DNA from: Panagrolaimus kolymaensis
Lineage: Eukaryota > Nematoda > Chromadorea > Rhabditida > Panagrolaimidae
Assembly: GCA_028622995.1 (NCBI GenBank)
Contig: JAJQJQ010000076.1
Location: forward strand, 62,001 to 126,000
Length of the DNA: 64,000 bases
Direction: 5' to 3'
The notes under the pieces are model-generated. The model worked only from the letters and a program-made list of their open reading frames with translations, searched no databases and had not been told where the DNA came from. Within the stretch, counting starts at the first letter, position 1. The number at the start of each line of letters is the position of its first letter. Of this stretch, positions 25,685 to 37,529 are shown piece by piece. The position numbers and the translations under genes are program-made.

Positions 25685-25904
25685 TATTAAGAAGTAGTAG
25701 AGCTCAAATTTATAAAATTTATTTTATTTATTTATCAACATAATAAAAAAAGTTTAAACAAAAATATTTTAATTAAGAGTATAAATTCAAAAAGTTAATA
25801 ATCAATAAGACATTTATATTTAAAGTTGAAAATTTCTATGAATGTATATTTAAAAAATGGTAAATAGTTTTAAAAGAGGCTAGGTAATTATGAAATTAAC
25901 ATAG

Positions 25905-26716
25905 TTATAAATACATAGCTCGAAATAAAACTCTTTGCTTTGCTTCCTCAAAGCTATGGTCAAGGGCTTCAATACTGGGAAAACAATATGAATAAGATTT
26001 AATATCAACCGCAATAGACTTGGTCTCACCAAACAAAGTTTTTTTAAAAGAAGTATCACAAGAGAATTCAAATTTAATCCAAGCAACATACTTTTCACTT
26101 TGAAATGGAGATTTCCAACTCTTTCTTAATTTTCCACAAATTTTTGACGAATTAAACAATTCTTTCACAAAGGTTGTCACAACGAGCATAATGTCATCAA
26201 GATTTGTAATAAGATTAATAATATCTCCGGAAATCAATGCAGTTGAAATACTTTTTAATGTACCTGCAATACTCCAGATGAGCTCATCAGCATTTTTGAG
26301 ATTTTTAATTTCTTCTTCATATGAGCGGCAATTCGCCTTGATTGGAGAATATTTTTCATCTTTAATGAAGAGAAGTCCCGCTTGATTCATCCGTTCAATT
26401 AAAGTTGCATTAGAAGATTTAAGATTAGGCAAGTTAACAAAAACATTTTCAATCTTATTCTCATCGTCTCTGAAAATAAAAAATATATTTTATGTATGTT
26501 GTTGAACAAACAATGAACTTACTTTTCATTATTGACAACTCGAATTGCACAAACATTTAGTTTTTTTCCCCAAATTGGTTTTTCTTGGATTGAAACAAAA
26601 TCCATTGGTAAAGAATATGTTTGAAACAAAGTTGTTTTTGAAACATCACTTAAATTATCTCTTGCAAGTTTAAGTTCAAACTTTCTGCGTTTTTGAGATT
26701 TGGGAACTAAAGCCAT
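25905..26716 (-). CDS. Orphan two-exon protein
   Basis: Exons 26523-26716 and 25905-26469 (minus strand) give 252 aa, joined in phase across a 53-nt intron. The gene is convergent with the GalNAc-transferase gene, 220 nt away. The protein starts with a basic stretch (KSQKRRKFELKLARD) and has no signal peptide or membrane helix. The middle (ISTALISGDIINLITNLDDI) is helical and amphipathic. It is rich in Lys, Ser and Ile, with several scattered Cys. I do not recognise a domain. Codon use matches the neighbours, and the long second exon makes a chance frame unlikely. Confidence 0.65.
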
Positions 26717-27825
26717 TTTTAGAATAATATTAAAAATAAATTAGTTTTTGGGTCGAATGGACAGAGAAAGAAGAGACACAAAAACATTTTCCATTTTTAT
26801 TTCAGAGTCCTGAAACACTGAAACAGTTGTCGTCGACGTCCAGTAAAAAAAAAGAGAGATGAAGTCGGGAGCATTTTGCATTCACACAGAATAGAATAAA
26901 AGAAAGGCGAAACGGAGCCAAATAAGGATGTGCCCGGTAAAAACAATAAAAAAGAAAGAAACGAAGAGGGCAAAGAATAAAAAAAATTTTTAAACGATGT
27001 TTGAAAAAAAATTGTTGACTTATTAAACGTATCAAAAAAATAAAATAAAAACCAATGCATCTTTAAATTTTAGAGCCAAAATTTTCTATTTTTTTATTTT
27101 TTATAACTTACAAATATGTAAAATAAAAAACCTAAATTGAAACTTTTGTTTTTATTTTGTAAAAATGCTTTGAAGATTAAAACAAAAAAGTATGCCTCAA
27201 TTTGTCGTTTTTTATTGTAATAATAAAAAATGCTCAACTTTCATTTTATACTCTTTCTACTGAAACATTTTAAATCACTTTAGTTAAACGATGCTTGAAG
27301 ACAAATACTTTCAATTTTCTTTTTTTTTATTCAAAGTGCAGACGGCGGAAGCTATTTTTTATGTTCTTGTTTTTTTATTTTCAAAAACAATTTCATGCAT
27401 CTTAAACTTTTTTAAACTTATTTATTTTTTTACTACAAGCTATATCCGTATTTACCTTGGTCATTAAAATGATTGCCAGTCAATTTATCTGGAAGAAAAT
27501 ATTTACAGGTGTAAAGCATTTTTTCTGGTGGATTCGATTTCATTTTTTGTTGAATGAAAGGGTTTTCCGCTCTCTCTTTTCACGTTTTAAAACCAGACAG
27601 ATCAGTTTTTTATTCTTTGCGCTTTTAATACTTTTTAATTGCCTTTCGTGAAAATTACATAAATGACACAAATTTTATAATAAAAAACTTTTAAAAAATG
27701 GTTACTTTTTGTGCTTTCTATTTTTACCACTGCTGTTACCTCTTCTTACTCATTCAGTGAACATTTTTTTGTGGTTAAAAAAAGCAGACCAAAACAAAAA
27801 GTTTTTATTGATTAGCATTTTTTAA
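26717..27825. other. Intergenic, divergent promoter region
   Basis: Spacer between the orphan (-) and the carboxylesterase (+). AT-rich. A hydrophobic frame at 27457-27651 has no family resemblance and no splice partner and is left out. No other feature seen. Confidence 0.5.
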
Positions 27826-30278
27826 ATGTATGACGTCGCGATAATTATTTATTTACTTTTTGTAATTATTTTAAACTGTAATGCTTTTATTCCAAATATT
27901 TCAACCGAATATGGTGAAATTCAAGGTTTTACATATGTAACTCCAAAAGGTTTTAAAGCTGAAATATTTCTTGGTATTCCTTACGCCCAACCTCCAGTTG
28001 GTGATTTGAGATTTGAGGTGAGAGTTTATTTTTAAATGGTTTTGATATTTTAAAAGAAACACAAAAGAGAGAAAACATTAGGTCGATTTAATAATTTCAG
28101 AAGCCAAAGCCACCATTGCCATGGAATTCGGCACCATTAAACGCAACAAAATATGGCTTTGCGTGTGTGGCTCATATTGACTTTATTTCAACAAATACTT
28201 CGGAAGATTGTTTAACCCTTAACATTTTCAAACCTTCCCAAATTTCCGAAGATCAAAATGGTTATCCCGTGTTGGTTTTCATTCACGGTGGAGCATTTGT
28301 TACTGGTTCTTCAGCGGATTACGATTACAAAGAAATCATTGATAAACTTATTTCTCGAGGAGTCGTGTTAGTTTCGATGAATTATCGAGTGGGACCATTT
28401 GGCTTTTTTACTACTGGTGATTCCTATGCCCCAGGCAATTATGGATTATGGGATCAAGTGGAAGCATTAAAATTTATTCAAAAAGTTATCCCAGATTTTA
28501 ATGGAAATCCATCCGATGTTTCGATTCTGGGTGTGTCTGCTGGTGCCGCTTCAGTTTCGTGGCTCACCCTTTCTCCTGTCACTAAAAATCTTTTCCATCG
28601 AGCAATTTCAATGAGTGGATCAGCTTTAATATGGGCAAATAGAAATATTGTTGAAAATAATTTATTGCTTTTAAATGCAACTAAATGTTTGGAAGTTAAA
28701 GATCCAAAAAAATGTTTAAAAGAAAAATCAGTCAATGAAATCAAGGAAGCAACGAAAGCTTTATTCAGTGCCTCATTTACTTCAGATTCTATTAAATTGA
28801 TTCCATTTTATCCAAGATTGGATAATGATTTATTTAAAGCTGAAAATATGGATGATGCCATCGCTAAAGCACCCAAAAGAGCAAATTTTATTGGATTTTG
28901 TCGCCAAGAATATAGTGTGCTAGGTAAAAAATAATTTTTTTAATAAGCTGTTGAATATTTAATTTTATAATTTGCATACTCGACTTGCACCAAAACTTAG
29001 AAAATAAAGGAGACTGTTGTGCCACTATCATTCTTTGAAATGGAAGAATGAAAACTTGTTTGAGAGTGTTAAATTACAAAAAAATAATTTTTTAGCTATT
29101 TCGTCTTACGATCCTACAGCCAAATATATGCCAGTTCCCCTTGCAAAAGCAGCGAACTTTAGTCGTGATGATTTTATCATCGGAGTTCAGAACATTCTTG
29201 GCACTAGGGTAAATTATCCCGTACCTTTCCCGCCGGGAATTCCCGCGGGAAAGGTACGGGATTCGTTCCCGTGTTCCCATTCCCGTCAAATTTCCATTCC
29301 CGTTTTATTCCCGAGAATCATTCCCGCCGACTTTTTGTTCCCGTTAACAAGTTTAACAATTTTTGCTAAAAGCCATATTTTAGTTTTAAATTATTCCAAA
29401 CAATGAAATATGTGTTATTTTGATAAGCTTTTCATTAAACTATATTTTTTGAGACTTATAAACCATATTTTATTCAAAAAATTTAAATATTCCCTTGGGA
29501 ATTCCCGGCGGGACGGTACGGGATAAGTTCCCGTCTTCCCGTTCCCGAAAAATTTTTATTCCCGTTTTATTCCCGTGAAAAATCCCGTGGTCAAACGGGA
29601 ACATTCCCGTTCCCGCTTTTTTTGGAGACGGTACGGGATAATTTACCCTACTTGGCACTAATGAAGCTTATGGTGTAAAAGCTGAGGAAGCAATAAAAAA
29701 AATTGTTGAATTTTATGAAACTCAAAAATTTCAATATACTAAAAATGTATATCTTCAAATCTATGCTCAACTTTACTCCGATGTGCTTTTTAATATTCCT
29801 CAAATGAGAGAAGCCAAACAGAAAGCTGCTGCAGGGCATGAAATATATTTTTATGTTTATGATTATGTTTCCGATGCTTTGAAGCAAGATTACTTTGAGC
29901 ATGCGGGTCATTTAGCTGATCATATTAATATTTTTGGAACACTACTCGGATTTCCTACTCCAAATTGGACCGATTCAACAGTAGCAAAAGTTCAAAAAAC
30001 ATTTGCTGATTTAATTGTCAGTTTTGTAAAGTCTGGGTGAGTAAAATGATTAATAGCCTCAACAACAACGATTTATTTTTAGAATGCCGTCAAGTGAAAA
30101 TGTGACCGTCGAAAAAGTTTTTAATGATTCACATCTTCCATTTGTAAATATCAGCTCCGAAACCACTGTCAAAAATAATTTATGGCCAGAAAGATTTCAA
30201 TTTTGGAATCAAATGGCCGACGATTATGGTTTTGATTGGCCTGAATCTCGCAAGATTCTTTCACACACTGAATTGTAA
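27826..30278 (+). CDS. Type-B carboxylesterase (ER-lumenal type), exon interrupted by a MITE
   Basis: Exons 27826-28017, 28101-28923, 29096-29204 plus 29659-30036 (one exon split by an insertion), and 30083-30278. Without the insertion the frame is continuous for 565 aa. Carboxylesterases hydrolyse esters and amides of lipids and xenobiotics. Seen: signal peptide (IIIYLLFVIILNCNAF), FLGIPYAQPPVGDLRF, SEDCLTLNIF, oxyanion HGGAF, nucleophile GVSAGAA, and HLADHINIFG with the catalytic His spaced as in the family. The C terminus is HTEL, an ER-retrieval signal also known from mammalian ER carboxylesterases. As the sequence stands, exon 3 reads from codon ACT into the element and stops there. Poly(A) signals lie at 30318-30323 and 30336-30341. 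It may be a disrupted allele, or the segment may be bypassed by in-phase skipping from 28923 to an AG at 29667. Confidence 0.85.
29205..29650. mobile_element. Non-autonomous hAT-like MITE (446 bp)
   Basis: The ends are perfect inverted repeats of at least 20 bp, TAGGGTAAATTATCCCGTAC. They start TAGGG as hAT superfamily ends often do. The element is flanked by an exact 8-bp direct repeat, CTTGGCAC (29197-29204 and 29651-29658), the length typical of hAT target duplications. It has no transposase. Inside are two copies of a unit of about 75 bp (29253-29327 and 29515-29587) rich in TTCCCG, and a palindromic CCCGCGGGAAAGG segment, making it strikingly GC-richer than its surroundings. The intact duplication and matching ends indicate a recent insertion. 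Confidence 0.9.
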
Positions 30279-30578
30279 ATTATTATTTATTTATTTGAAA
30301 ACTGTATATTGTGTTTAAATAAAATTAAAAATATCAATAAAGATTGCAAATTGCAATAATATTTTTTTGATGATGGATAACTAAATTTTTTTCCAAATAG
30401 AGAAAGATATGAATGCAACGCAACGCATTGCCAATCTAATGCCAAAACCAAATAAAAATATATTCACTATTCTTCACAAGAAAAATTAACTCAACTCAAC
30501 CAATCAAGTTTCCCGCTTTTTTTTCAGCTTTTTGTTGCAAGATTTATATCTTCTTGTATTTTTCAACAAATTTTAATT
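30279..30578. promoter_or_regulatory. Spacer with likely trans-splice acceptor before mrg-1
   Basis: 300 nt between same-strand genes. TTTTTTTTCAG ending at 30526 lies 52 nt before the mrg-1 ATG with no upstream exon visible, as expected of a spliced-leader acceptor. The gap is wider than usual inside a nematode operon, so independent promoters are equally possible. Confidence 0.4.
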
Positions 30579-32259
30579 ATGGTTGGTAAAAAGAAAACAC
30601 CAAAAACACCATCAAGTATCGGCTTGAAACTTACCTCGAAATCTCCATTTAATCGAGGTGGCTCTACTCAATCCCTTGATTCCGATGAAGATTCTAGTTC
30701 TCAAAGAATTACAGCTAAATGCCCACGATTAATTTTACCTGCTTATGCTTTAAATACTCAAATTATTTGTCAATATTCTGATTCATATTTTTATGATGGA
30801 AAAATTATTAAAGTTGATCGAGATGAAAAAGGAGAATTTCTTTACACAATTCATTATAATGTAAGTCGTTAAAGTCTTTCTATAAATTTTATAAAACTTT
30901 TTGTTTTGATAGGGTTGGAACTCACGTTATGATGAAATAATTAGCCATGCTGAAGCTCAAACAAAATTTATCCAACACACTCCTGAAAATCTTGTATTGG
31001 CAAAAGTTTGTTATTATTTGATTTTTATATTTCTAAACGAAAAACAATTTTTTCAGCGTGAAATTGCTGAAGCTCGAAAACGTAAAAGTTCTAAAACTAC
31101 TTCTACGTCGACCAATAAAAAAGTTGAGAAAAAATCGAAGAAGGATGGTAGTTCAGAAAAGCAGCTTCACTCCCAAACTCCAACAAAATATGAAAGACCT
31201 CGAAAAGATTCCACTAATCACCGGCATGGATCAAGTACAAGTAGACTTGAAAGTGGTGGAATTGATGCTTCTAATAATGAAGCTGATTCAGAAGATGATA
31301 TGCGACCTATTCCATATTTAGCTCAAATTCCTAAAGAAAAACGGAATAAAATTCATTTTCCGAGAATTCTTGATAAAGTTGTAATGGATGATTGCGATTT
31401 GGTTACTCGACAATATAAATTACCTAAAATTCCGGCCAGAGTTTCCATTGACGACATCATAAATGAAGTAATATATTTTTAAGACAGATTAGAAATTTTT
31501 GCTAAACTTTTTATTTTAGTATTTATTGGCTTCCCAAGAGCCGGAAAACACCGATGATTCCAAAGTTCGAGAAAATATTAGTGCTTTGATTAAATTTTTT
31601 AATAAACTTGTTAATATTCGAGTTTTATATAAATTTGAATTTGTTCAACATTTGGATCTTCTTAACGAAAAACGAAGAAACGTTGGATTACCCGATTTAC
31701 CCATAAAAGATTTAATGGAACAAGATGATATCAATTGCCCTGATAGTCCATTGAGTGAAGAAAACAAAGATGATCCTGATGTGGCTTTTAAACTACCTAC
31801 AACAAAGCAATCCAAATCAACCGAAGCCACAGTCGAAGGAGAAAATGAAAAGCGACAACTTCGAGAAACAAGAAATAAAAAACCAGCAGCCCCTGCTCCA
31901 GAACCAACTAAACTTGTTACAAAGCCAAAGAAAAAAGAAAAGGTTGCAAAATCAGAAAATTGTAAGTTGCCTTTAAACAGAAAAAATATTTATTAATTAA
32001 AGCTATTTTTTTAGTCGAAGATGAAAATAATTTCAACTTCGCAGATTCTTATGGTTTTGTCCATTTTGTTCGATTTTTCTATCATTACAATTCTTTGCTG
32101 AAAAACAAAACCATTGCAAAAGCAATTTACACCGATCATGCTGAACTCATCAACGACATCATCGAGTTCTTAAGTTTGAGAGCTAAAGAATATTTTAAAG
32201 TTGAAGAAGATTATGAAATTGCTACTCCAGCTTATCAACGACAAGCTTTTTCACATTGA
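30579..32259 (+). CDS. mrg-1: MRG-domain chromatin protein (MRG15/MORF4-like)
   Basis: Exons 30579-30860, 30913-31005, 31057-31467, 31520-31961 and 32015-32259 give 490 aa. MRG-1 is a nuclear protein that reads histone H3 methylation and joins acetyltransferase or deacetylase complexes; in C. elegans it silences and protects the germline. Residues 55-125 form a chromo-barrel domain (ICQYSDSYFYDGKIIKVDRD, then HYNGWNSRYDEII). A Lys/Ser-rich linker follows. The MRG domain begins at LDKVVMDDCDLVTRQYKLPK and continues through VRVL-type helices to ADSYGFVHFVRFFYHYNSLL. The MRG domain has an unusually long acidic then basic insertion (about residues 300-385, from LMEQDDINCPDSP to KKKEKVAKS) before its last part. 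N terminus is basic. Identity is secure. Confidence 0.92.
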
Positions 32260-32576
32260 TGATGATGGCTTTAAACTTAACTTTTTTCTAACAGTTTTTA
32301 ATTATTTTAAAGTCCCTTTTTTAATGTGTCTCGAAATTTTTTTTGATCTCTTTTATACCTCTTTTTTCTTCTCTGAATTAAATATTTGTAATTACACGCT
32401 TGTTATAATAAAGAAGGGTACAAATAAATGTACACAATTTATTGCAGTTTTATTATTTTTAAAAGAAAAAATTGGCAGTTTTTTAATGATTTATATTAAA
32501 TGCTTGGTTATGGATTATAAATAATAAAGCTTAGTTTTTTTTTCTTTTTTTCATTGCATAAAAATAATTATGGCTA
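32260..32576. other. Intergenic between convergent mrg-1 and RASSF genes
   Basis: Shared 3' flank of 317 nt, AT-rich with AATAAA-like signals on both strands. The frame open here continues out of phase from the mrg-1 terminal exon. Confidence 0.5.
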
Positions 32577-33946
32577 CTATGAGATTGCATAATCATTGAT
32601 GGACCAATATTGTTGAGAATCATCTGTTTGTGAAATTGTTTCAGCATCAGAATAACCATTTGCATGCTCAACTTGATTTTCAAGTGAATGTTGCATTTGT
32701 AAAAGTCCCATTAATTCGCTAAAATTTAAGTAAAGATTTTACAATTTTCTTCGTTTGATTTTTAACTAACTTTTTTCTTCGATCAACAAAAGTTTTCATG
32801 TCTTCGATTGCTCGCTGCAACCTTTCAGCTTCCTCTTGCTCATGATTTAATCTCAAAGGCCAATTTGCATTCCTCAAGGAATTTAATACAGTGAGCAAAT
32901 TATTCTAAAAAATTTATATTCAGCAAAAATTAAAAAAATAAATAATTAAAAAAAAGCTTACCTGTTGTTTTTTAAGTTGAACTACTTCTCTTTCACTTGC
33001 ATTTGAAAGGGTTACATCCATATTAAGTAATTCAGATTTTTGATGTAAAATAAATTGATTTTGTTGTTGAACAATTTTTTCTAAATCTTGTCGACTAAAT
33101 CGAATAAAATCATCAGTCATTGAAGAATTGGCATTAGGAATTTCAATCTGGGTTAAACTTGAAGAAGTGCTAAGGCGACGATTTGCAGATAAAGCCGATA
33201 TCATGGATCTGGACATGTCTCTTGAAAGAGAATTGCATCTTTGCCCTATCACGTCATTATATGCTAAAAAAATGAATTTAACAAAGCTTTATGGAGTGTA
33301 AAAATATTACTTGGTGGAGGAGGCCTGGATTTCTTAGATAGATCTAAACTTATATTTCCTACAGTACTGAAAGCACTGGGAGGCAACGAAGATGTTTTAC
33401 CCGAAGATCTCAAAGGTTGTGATGGTTTAATAATTGTAGGGGAATTGCCTAAAATTTCAAGTTAAATTTAAATCCTTTTTCTAATTTGGATATGTTACTT
33501 ACTATTTATGGATAAAGATGGTGGCAATGGATTATTCGAATATGATTGTAATGACGATGTAGAATGCATCGAAGTCATCACCATATTATTATTGTTATTA
33601 TTATTAATTTGTTGTTGCTGTTGTTGTGATTGAATTGATTGTTGTTCATCCAAATGTCGAAGTTCAAATGACACTGGAATATTTTTATTTGAACATCGAC
33701 TAATAAGTTGAAGAGGCTTTTCATTGTGTGATAGTCTATGCTCCTAAAAATGGGTTTTAATTGCTAATTATTTGTTTTTGGTAATAATAAAAAGCTTACT
33801 TGACCATTAAAATGTGAAACAAGAACAAATTTTCCCTTTTGATTAGTGGCGTGGGCTAAAGCATATACAACTTGTAAGCATGTTGTTTCTTCATTAACTC
33901 CAGAAACATTTAATTCAATGCCACCAGAAATAACTTTCAATCCCAT
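32577..33946 (-). CDS. N-terminal RASSF (RASSF7/8-like) protein
   Basis: Exons 33800-33946, 33503-33743, 33311-33448, 32962-33263, 32771-32904 and 32577-32718 (minus strand) give 367 aa. The first 80 residues are a Ras-association domain placed at the very N terminus, as in RASSF7-10: MGLKVISGGIELNVSGVNEE, TTCLQVVYALAHATNQKGKF, EHRLSHNEKPLQLISR. A Gln/Asn-rich tract encoded by CAA and AAT repeats follows, then a Ser/Pro-rich linker, then a predicted coiled coil (DLEKIVQQQNQFILHQKSEL; HEQEEAERLQRAIEDMKTFV). Family members link junctions, mitosis and Hippo or JNK signalling. The Asn/Gln run is coded by a near-pure AAT and CAA microsatellite and may vary in length. Confidence 0.85.
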
Positions 33947-36900
33947 AATTTAAAAATATCAAAAATAAAAAAGTAAAGAAATAAAATGGCAGTTAAATCA
34001 TCAAAATAAAAAATAAGCTTTGATGCTTACTAAAAATGAATCATTCAAGAATTCAAAAAATTAATACACAAACACACCTTAAAACAAAAAAAGAGAGAAA
34101 AAATCTTTCATTTTTTTGCTTTACTTACTCCCGCCAAAAGAAAAAATGAATGATCGCGTCAAGAAAAAAAAACAAGTATGTATAATATAAGTAAGTGGAA
34201 AGAGATCTGATGTTTTTGCTATGTTATTTTATCCGAAAAGCAAACCAACCACCCATTCTATCTTATTAAGCTTTTTCTTAAACCGTGACAAAAAAAATGT
34301 CATCGTAGCTGACTGACGACTGACTACCGGTATTTTTTTATTTTGTTTGTTTTGTACACGCTGACCACCAGCCACTACTGTTGTACTTCGCACATTTGAG
34401 TGAGCGGAAGTGTATGTTTGTTTCAATAAAAAAGCTTTTGAGGAAGGAAGCATATTTTGTAAATAAAAAAAAACTGGAAATAAATTAGTTTAATGGGATA
34501 TAAGCATTTTAACGATACAGGAAGAAAGAAAAAAAAATCAAAGCAAAAAAGAGAAGTTTTTTCTTCTTCGTAATCTTGTAAAAAATGAGCTCTCTCTCTC
34601 TCTCTCTTGACTTTTGAATTTTTGTAAATGAAAAAAATTGTAAAATAAAGTACAAAACAAAAAGTAAAAAAGCTAAATTTGGGGAGAATAAAAGAAATGT
34701 ATCATCGCTCAAAACAACAAAAAAAAAGATGAAGCACGTCCGTCCGCTGCGTAAAAATATGTTTCAAAATAGCAAAAGCAACATCGAAGACGAAAAGGTG
34801 AGGTGTGCCAGTAAATCAACAAAAACATAGAAAAAAAAAGGCGAAAAAGAATGAGTCAAAACAAAATTAAAAAAATAAGAAAAGGAAGAAAATGAAGTGT
34901 CAATTAATGCTCCTTTAATTTAGTCATTCATTTTGCAGCAAAGTGATTTTTCTAAACAATAATGTCTTTTCTTTTTCTTTTTTTCGCCCTCATTTGTGGT
35001 TTAACCTACATTAGTTAGTAAGATGTTGTTTAACATCCATGTTTTTCCGTAAAGAAATCTTTGTTTCGATAAAACAGAAATTTGTTAAAAAACATGTTTT
35101 TTCTTCATCCATACTTTTATTGACAACTTTCACGATTAAAATCCGGAAATTAAGAGATTTACAAAATGGAAAACTTAAATTGTGATACACTATTTTTAAA
35201 TCATGCAAAAACATGGTAAAAATTATATCAAGCCGTAATAGTTAAAAAAAATAACGACTGAGTAATTGCCTTTTCTTTGAAGTCACAAAGTCACTGATAT
35301 TTAAAAGCATAATATTTTTATTTAAAAAAATGCTGAAGTCCATTTTATTTTTATTTATTACCAAATTATTATCAAATTTTAAATCCACAACGTTAGATGC
35401 TGGAGATAGTAAAAAATTCTTTTCATGAAGGCTAAAATCACAACTGAAAGTTTCTTCTAAATTTTTTTAAATAGAAAATGATTCATAATTCTGTTTTTGC
35501 ATTTTATTTTTCTTTAATGATTCATGCATTTCTTTCTTTTTAACTGAAACTGCTTGCAATAACTGCACCAAAAACATTTAAAATGTCTGTTCGATAGATC
35601 AAAAAAGCAAACTTTAAATCTTCCAAAATTAAACTCCATTTTTTAGCAACTTTTTAACATTGAACACATAATTAATAAAAATTGAAAATACTGTAACTAT
35701 AATTTTCTTCAATAATACATCAAAAAGTGTAAATAACTTTTTATCAAAACAAAGTTATTACTCAATTTTTTTATTTTTCTAAGAATCAACAACTCTGACG
35801 ACTAAAGTAACATTTTTTTTGCCACAAAATATAGATATCATGTGTTTTTTTACTTTGATTGCTCTTTTTGGAAAAGTTACTCTTTTTTCCTTCTTCAAAT
35901 CTCAAGAGATTTCTGACGAAAAAAAACTAAACTTCAAAGTAACTTTGAAGAAGATTTACAATGTGTGGTATCTGAAAGAGTTAAAAAAAAGAAGAAAGAA
36001 AGTTGACAGCTTTCTTTTTCCGGTCAATGGTCAAAAAGTAGTTGTCTCAGAGAATGAAAAAATTTGCATTCCATAGTTTTTTTTTTGAGTTCTTGACTGA
36101 CTGACAGCTTTGAATTTCCTCGATCAGCATTTTGTTTCAAAAAAGCAACAGTTGAAAAAAATGGAAGAGAAATAAATATGCATACGCGGGAGAGAGAGAG
36201 TTTATTTGGTGTTGATCATGCATGAATTGAATTTCATTCTATTTTTTGACAGCTCTTTTTTTATTTCTTCTTCAAAGCTAGAGCAAATAAGAAAGTAAAT
36301 ATAATAATAAAAAAATAAGCAGCAAAATTTGACGATAAAAAATAAAACAAAAAAAATGTGCCATAAAATTTGATTAAATTTTATTTTTGAAATTTTCAAA
36401 AAAGCATTCACAAAATAAACAAATAATGAAATCCGTTTTTACGGCATTTACTTTTTGACACCATTTCCACCGTAATTATTTTTAAGACGTTGCTTTTTAT
36501 TTATTTATTTTTTTGCAACCAATGAAAAATCATAAGTAGGCGGCGCTCGAGATTTTTTTTCATGGATGGCATAATATGCCATCATTTTTTAAAAAGGCGG
36601 CGCATGCAAATATTTTAAACAAAAGAAGGAACTAAAAAAAGAGATAGATATGAAAAGAAAAAGGATGAGTTTTATGCTATTCAAAAATTGGCCCATTTTA
36701 AATTGAAAACCCCAAAAGTCTGTTTTCGGTGGTCCAATTTGGCCCTTTTTGGTATCTCCTCAAAGGAAAAAAATTGTCTCTGGTGGCATACTTTTTTGGC
36801 TGCTTCTTTCATTTTATTTTTTTTTCTTCCAACAACTAAATAAAACGAGAAGCATATCTATCCTCTTTTTTTTCTGCTGCAACTTGAAAACTTGGATGCT

Positions 36901-37529
36901 GTAATGAAGTAATACTCCCTCGAGGATCGAAGTGCTCCGTGAACCATCGTCGGCTGCTTCTCTCTCGCTCTCCCGATTTTTATAAAGAAAAGTGAAAGAA
37001 TTCCTTTGACGAAAAAAAGAAAAAGAAGAAGAAGCTTGCCTCGAGTTTTAACTGAAAATAACAACGTTTTTTTATTTTATTTTCGCCATTGGATAACCAA
37101 GAAAGTAAAAAAAAGTGACCGACCCCTCCCTGAAGTCATCCTCGTCGTCGTCGTCTTCTAAAGTCTATCTATCATCCATTTGGAGAAGAGCAACCACAAC
37201 ATCCATAGAGAGGGACGCCCACAAGAGGCTTCAACAATAACAAGAAGCTGTAGTAAGAAGAAGAAAAGTCATCTGAGAGTATACAAGCCCACAGAAGGCA
37301 ACAACGACGGCAAAGCAGCTTACACTTACGCCACTAAGGGAATTGTTGTTGTTGAAATTGACTACTATATTGTGTCGTCGCATCTTTTTTTGAAGTAGAA
37401 GAAGAAGAGGAATATTTTATTATTTTATTATTTTTTTATAATTCACGCTTTTTATTTTGACGTTTATTCTAACTTTTAATTAATAAAAGTTTTACTGAAT
37501 TATTAAAAATTCAAAAAAAGAAAAAAGAA
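33947..37529. other. Long intergenic region upstream of unc-3 (3.6 kb)
   Basis: Divergent control region of the RASSF gene (-) and unc-3 (+). Contains a GA/CT microsatellite (about 34590-34610), a 24-nt near-palindrome at 36562-36585, GAGAGA runs (36190-36200), and a GTCGTCGTC tract near 37141-37156. Many open frames are A/T-run translations. No gene is supported. A region this long before a neuronal selector gene probably holds enhancers; that is inference. Confidence 0.5.
36562..36585. repeat. Near-perfect palindrome flanked by GGCGGCGC copies
   Basis: ATGGATGGCATAATATGCCA plus TCAT reads almost identically on both strands, centred on GGCATAATATGCC. A GGCGGCGC motif flanks it on each side at similar distance (36540 and 36596). 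It could be a binding site for a dimeric protein or a small mobile-element remnant. Confidence 0.4.

Noticed and set aside
27457..27651. 64-codon hydrophobic plus frame before the carboxylesterase
   Set aside because: No start context, no family, and T-rich composition explains the hydrophobicity.
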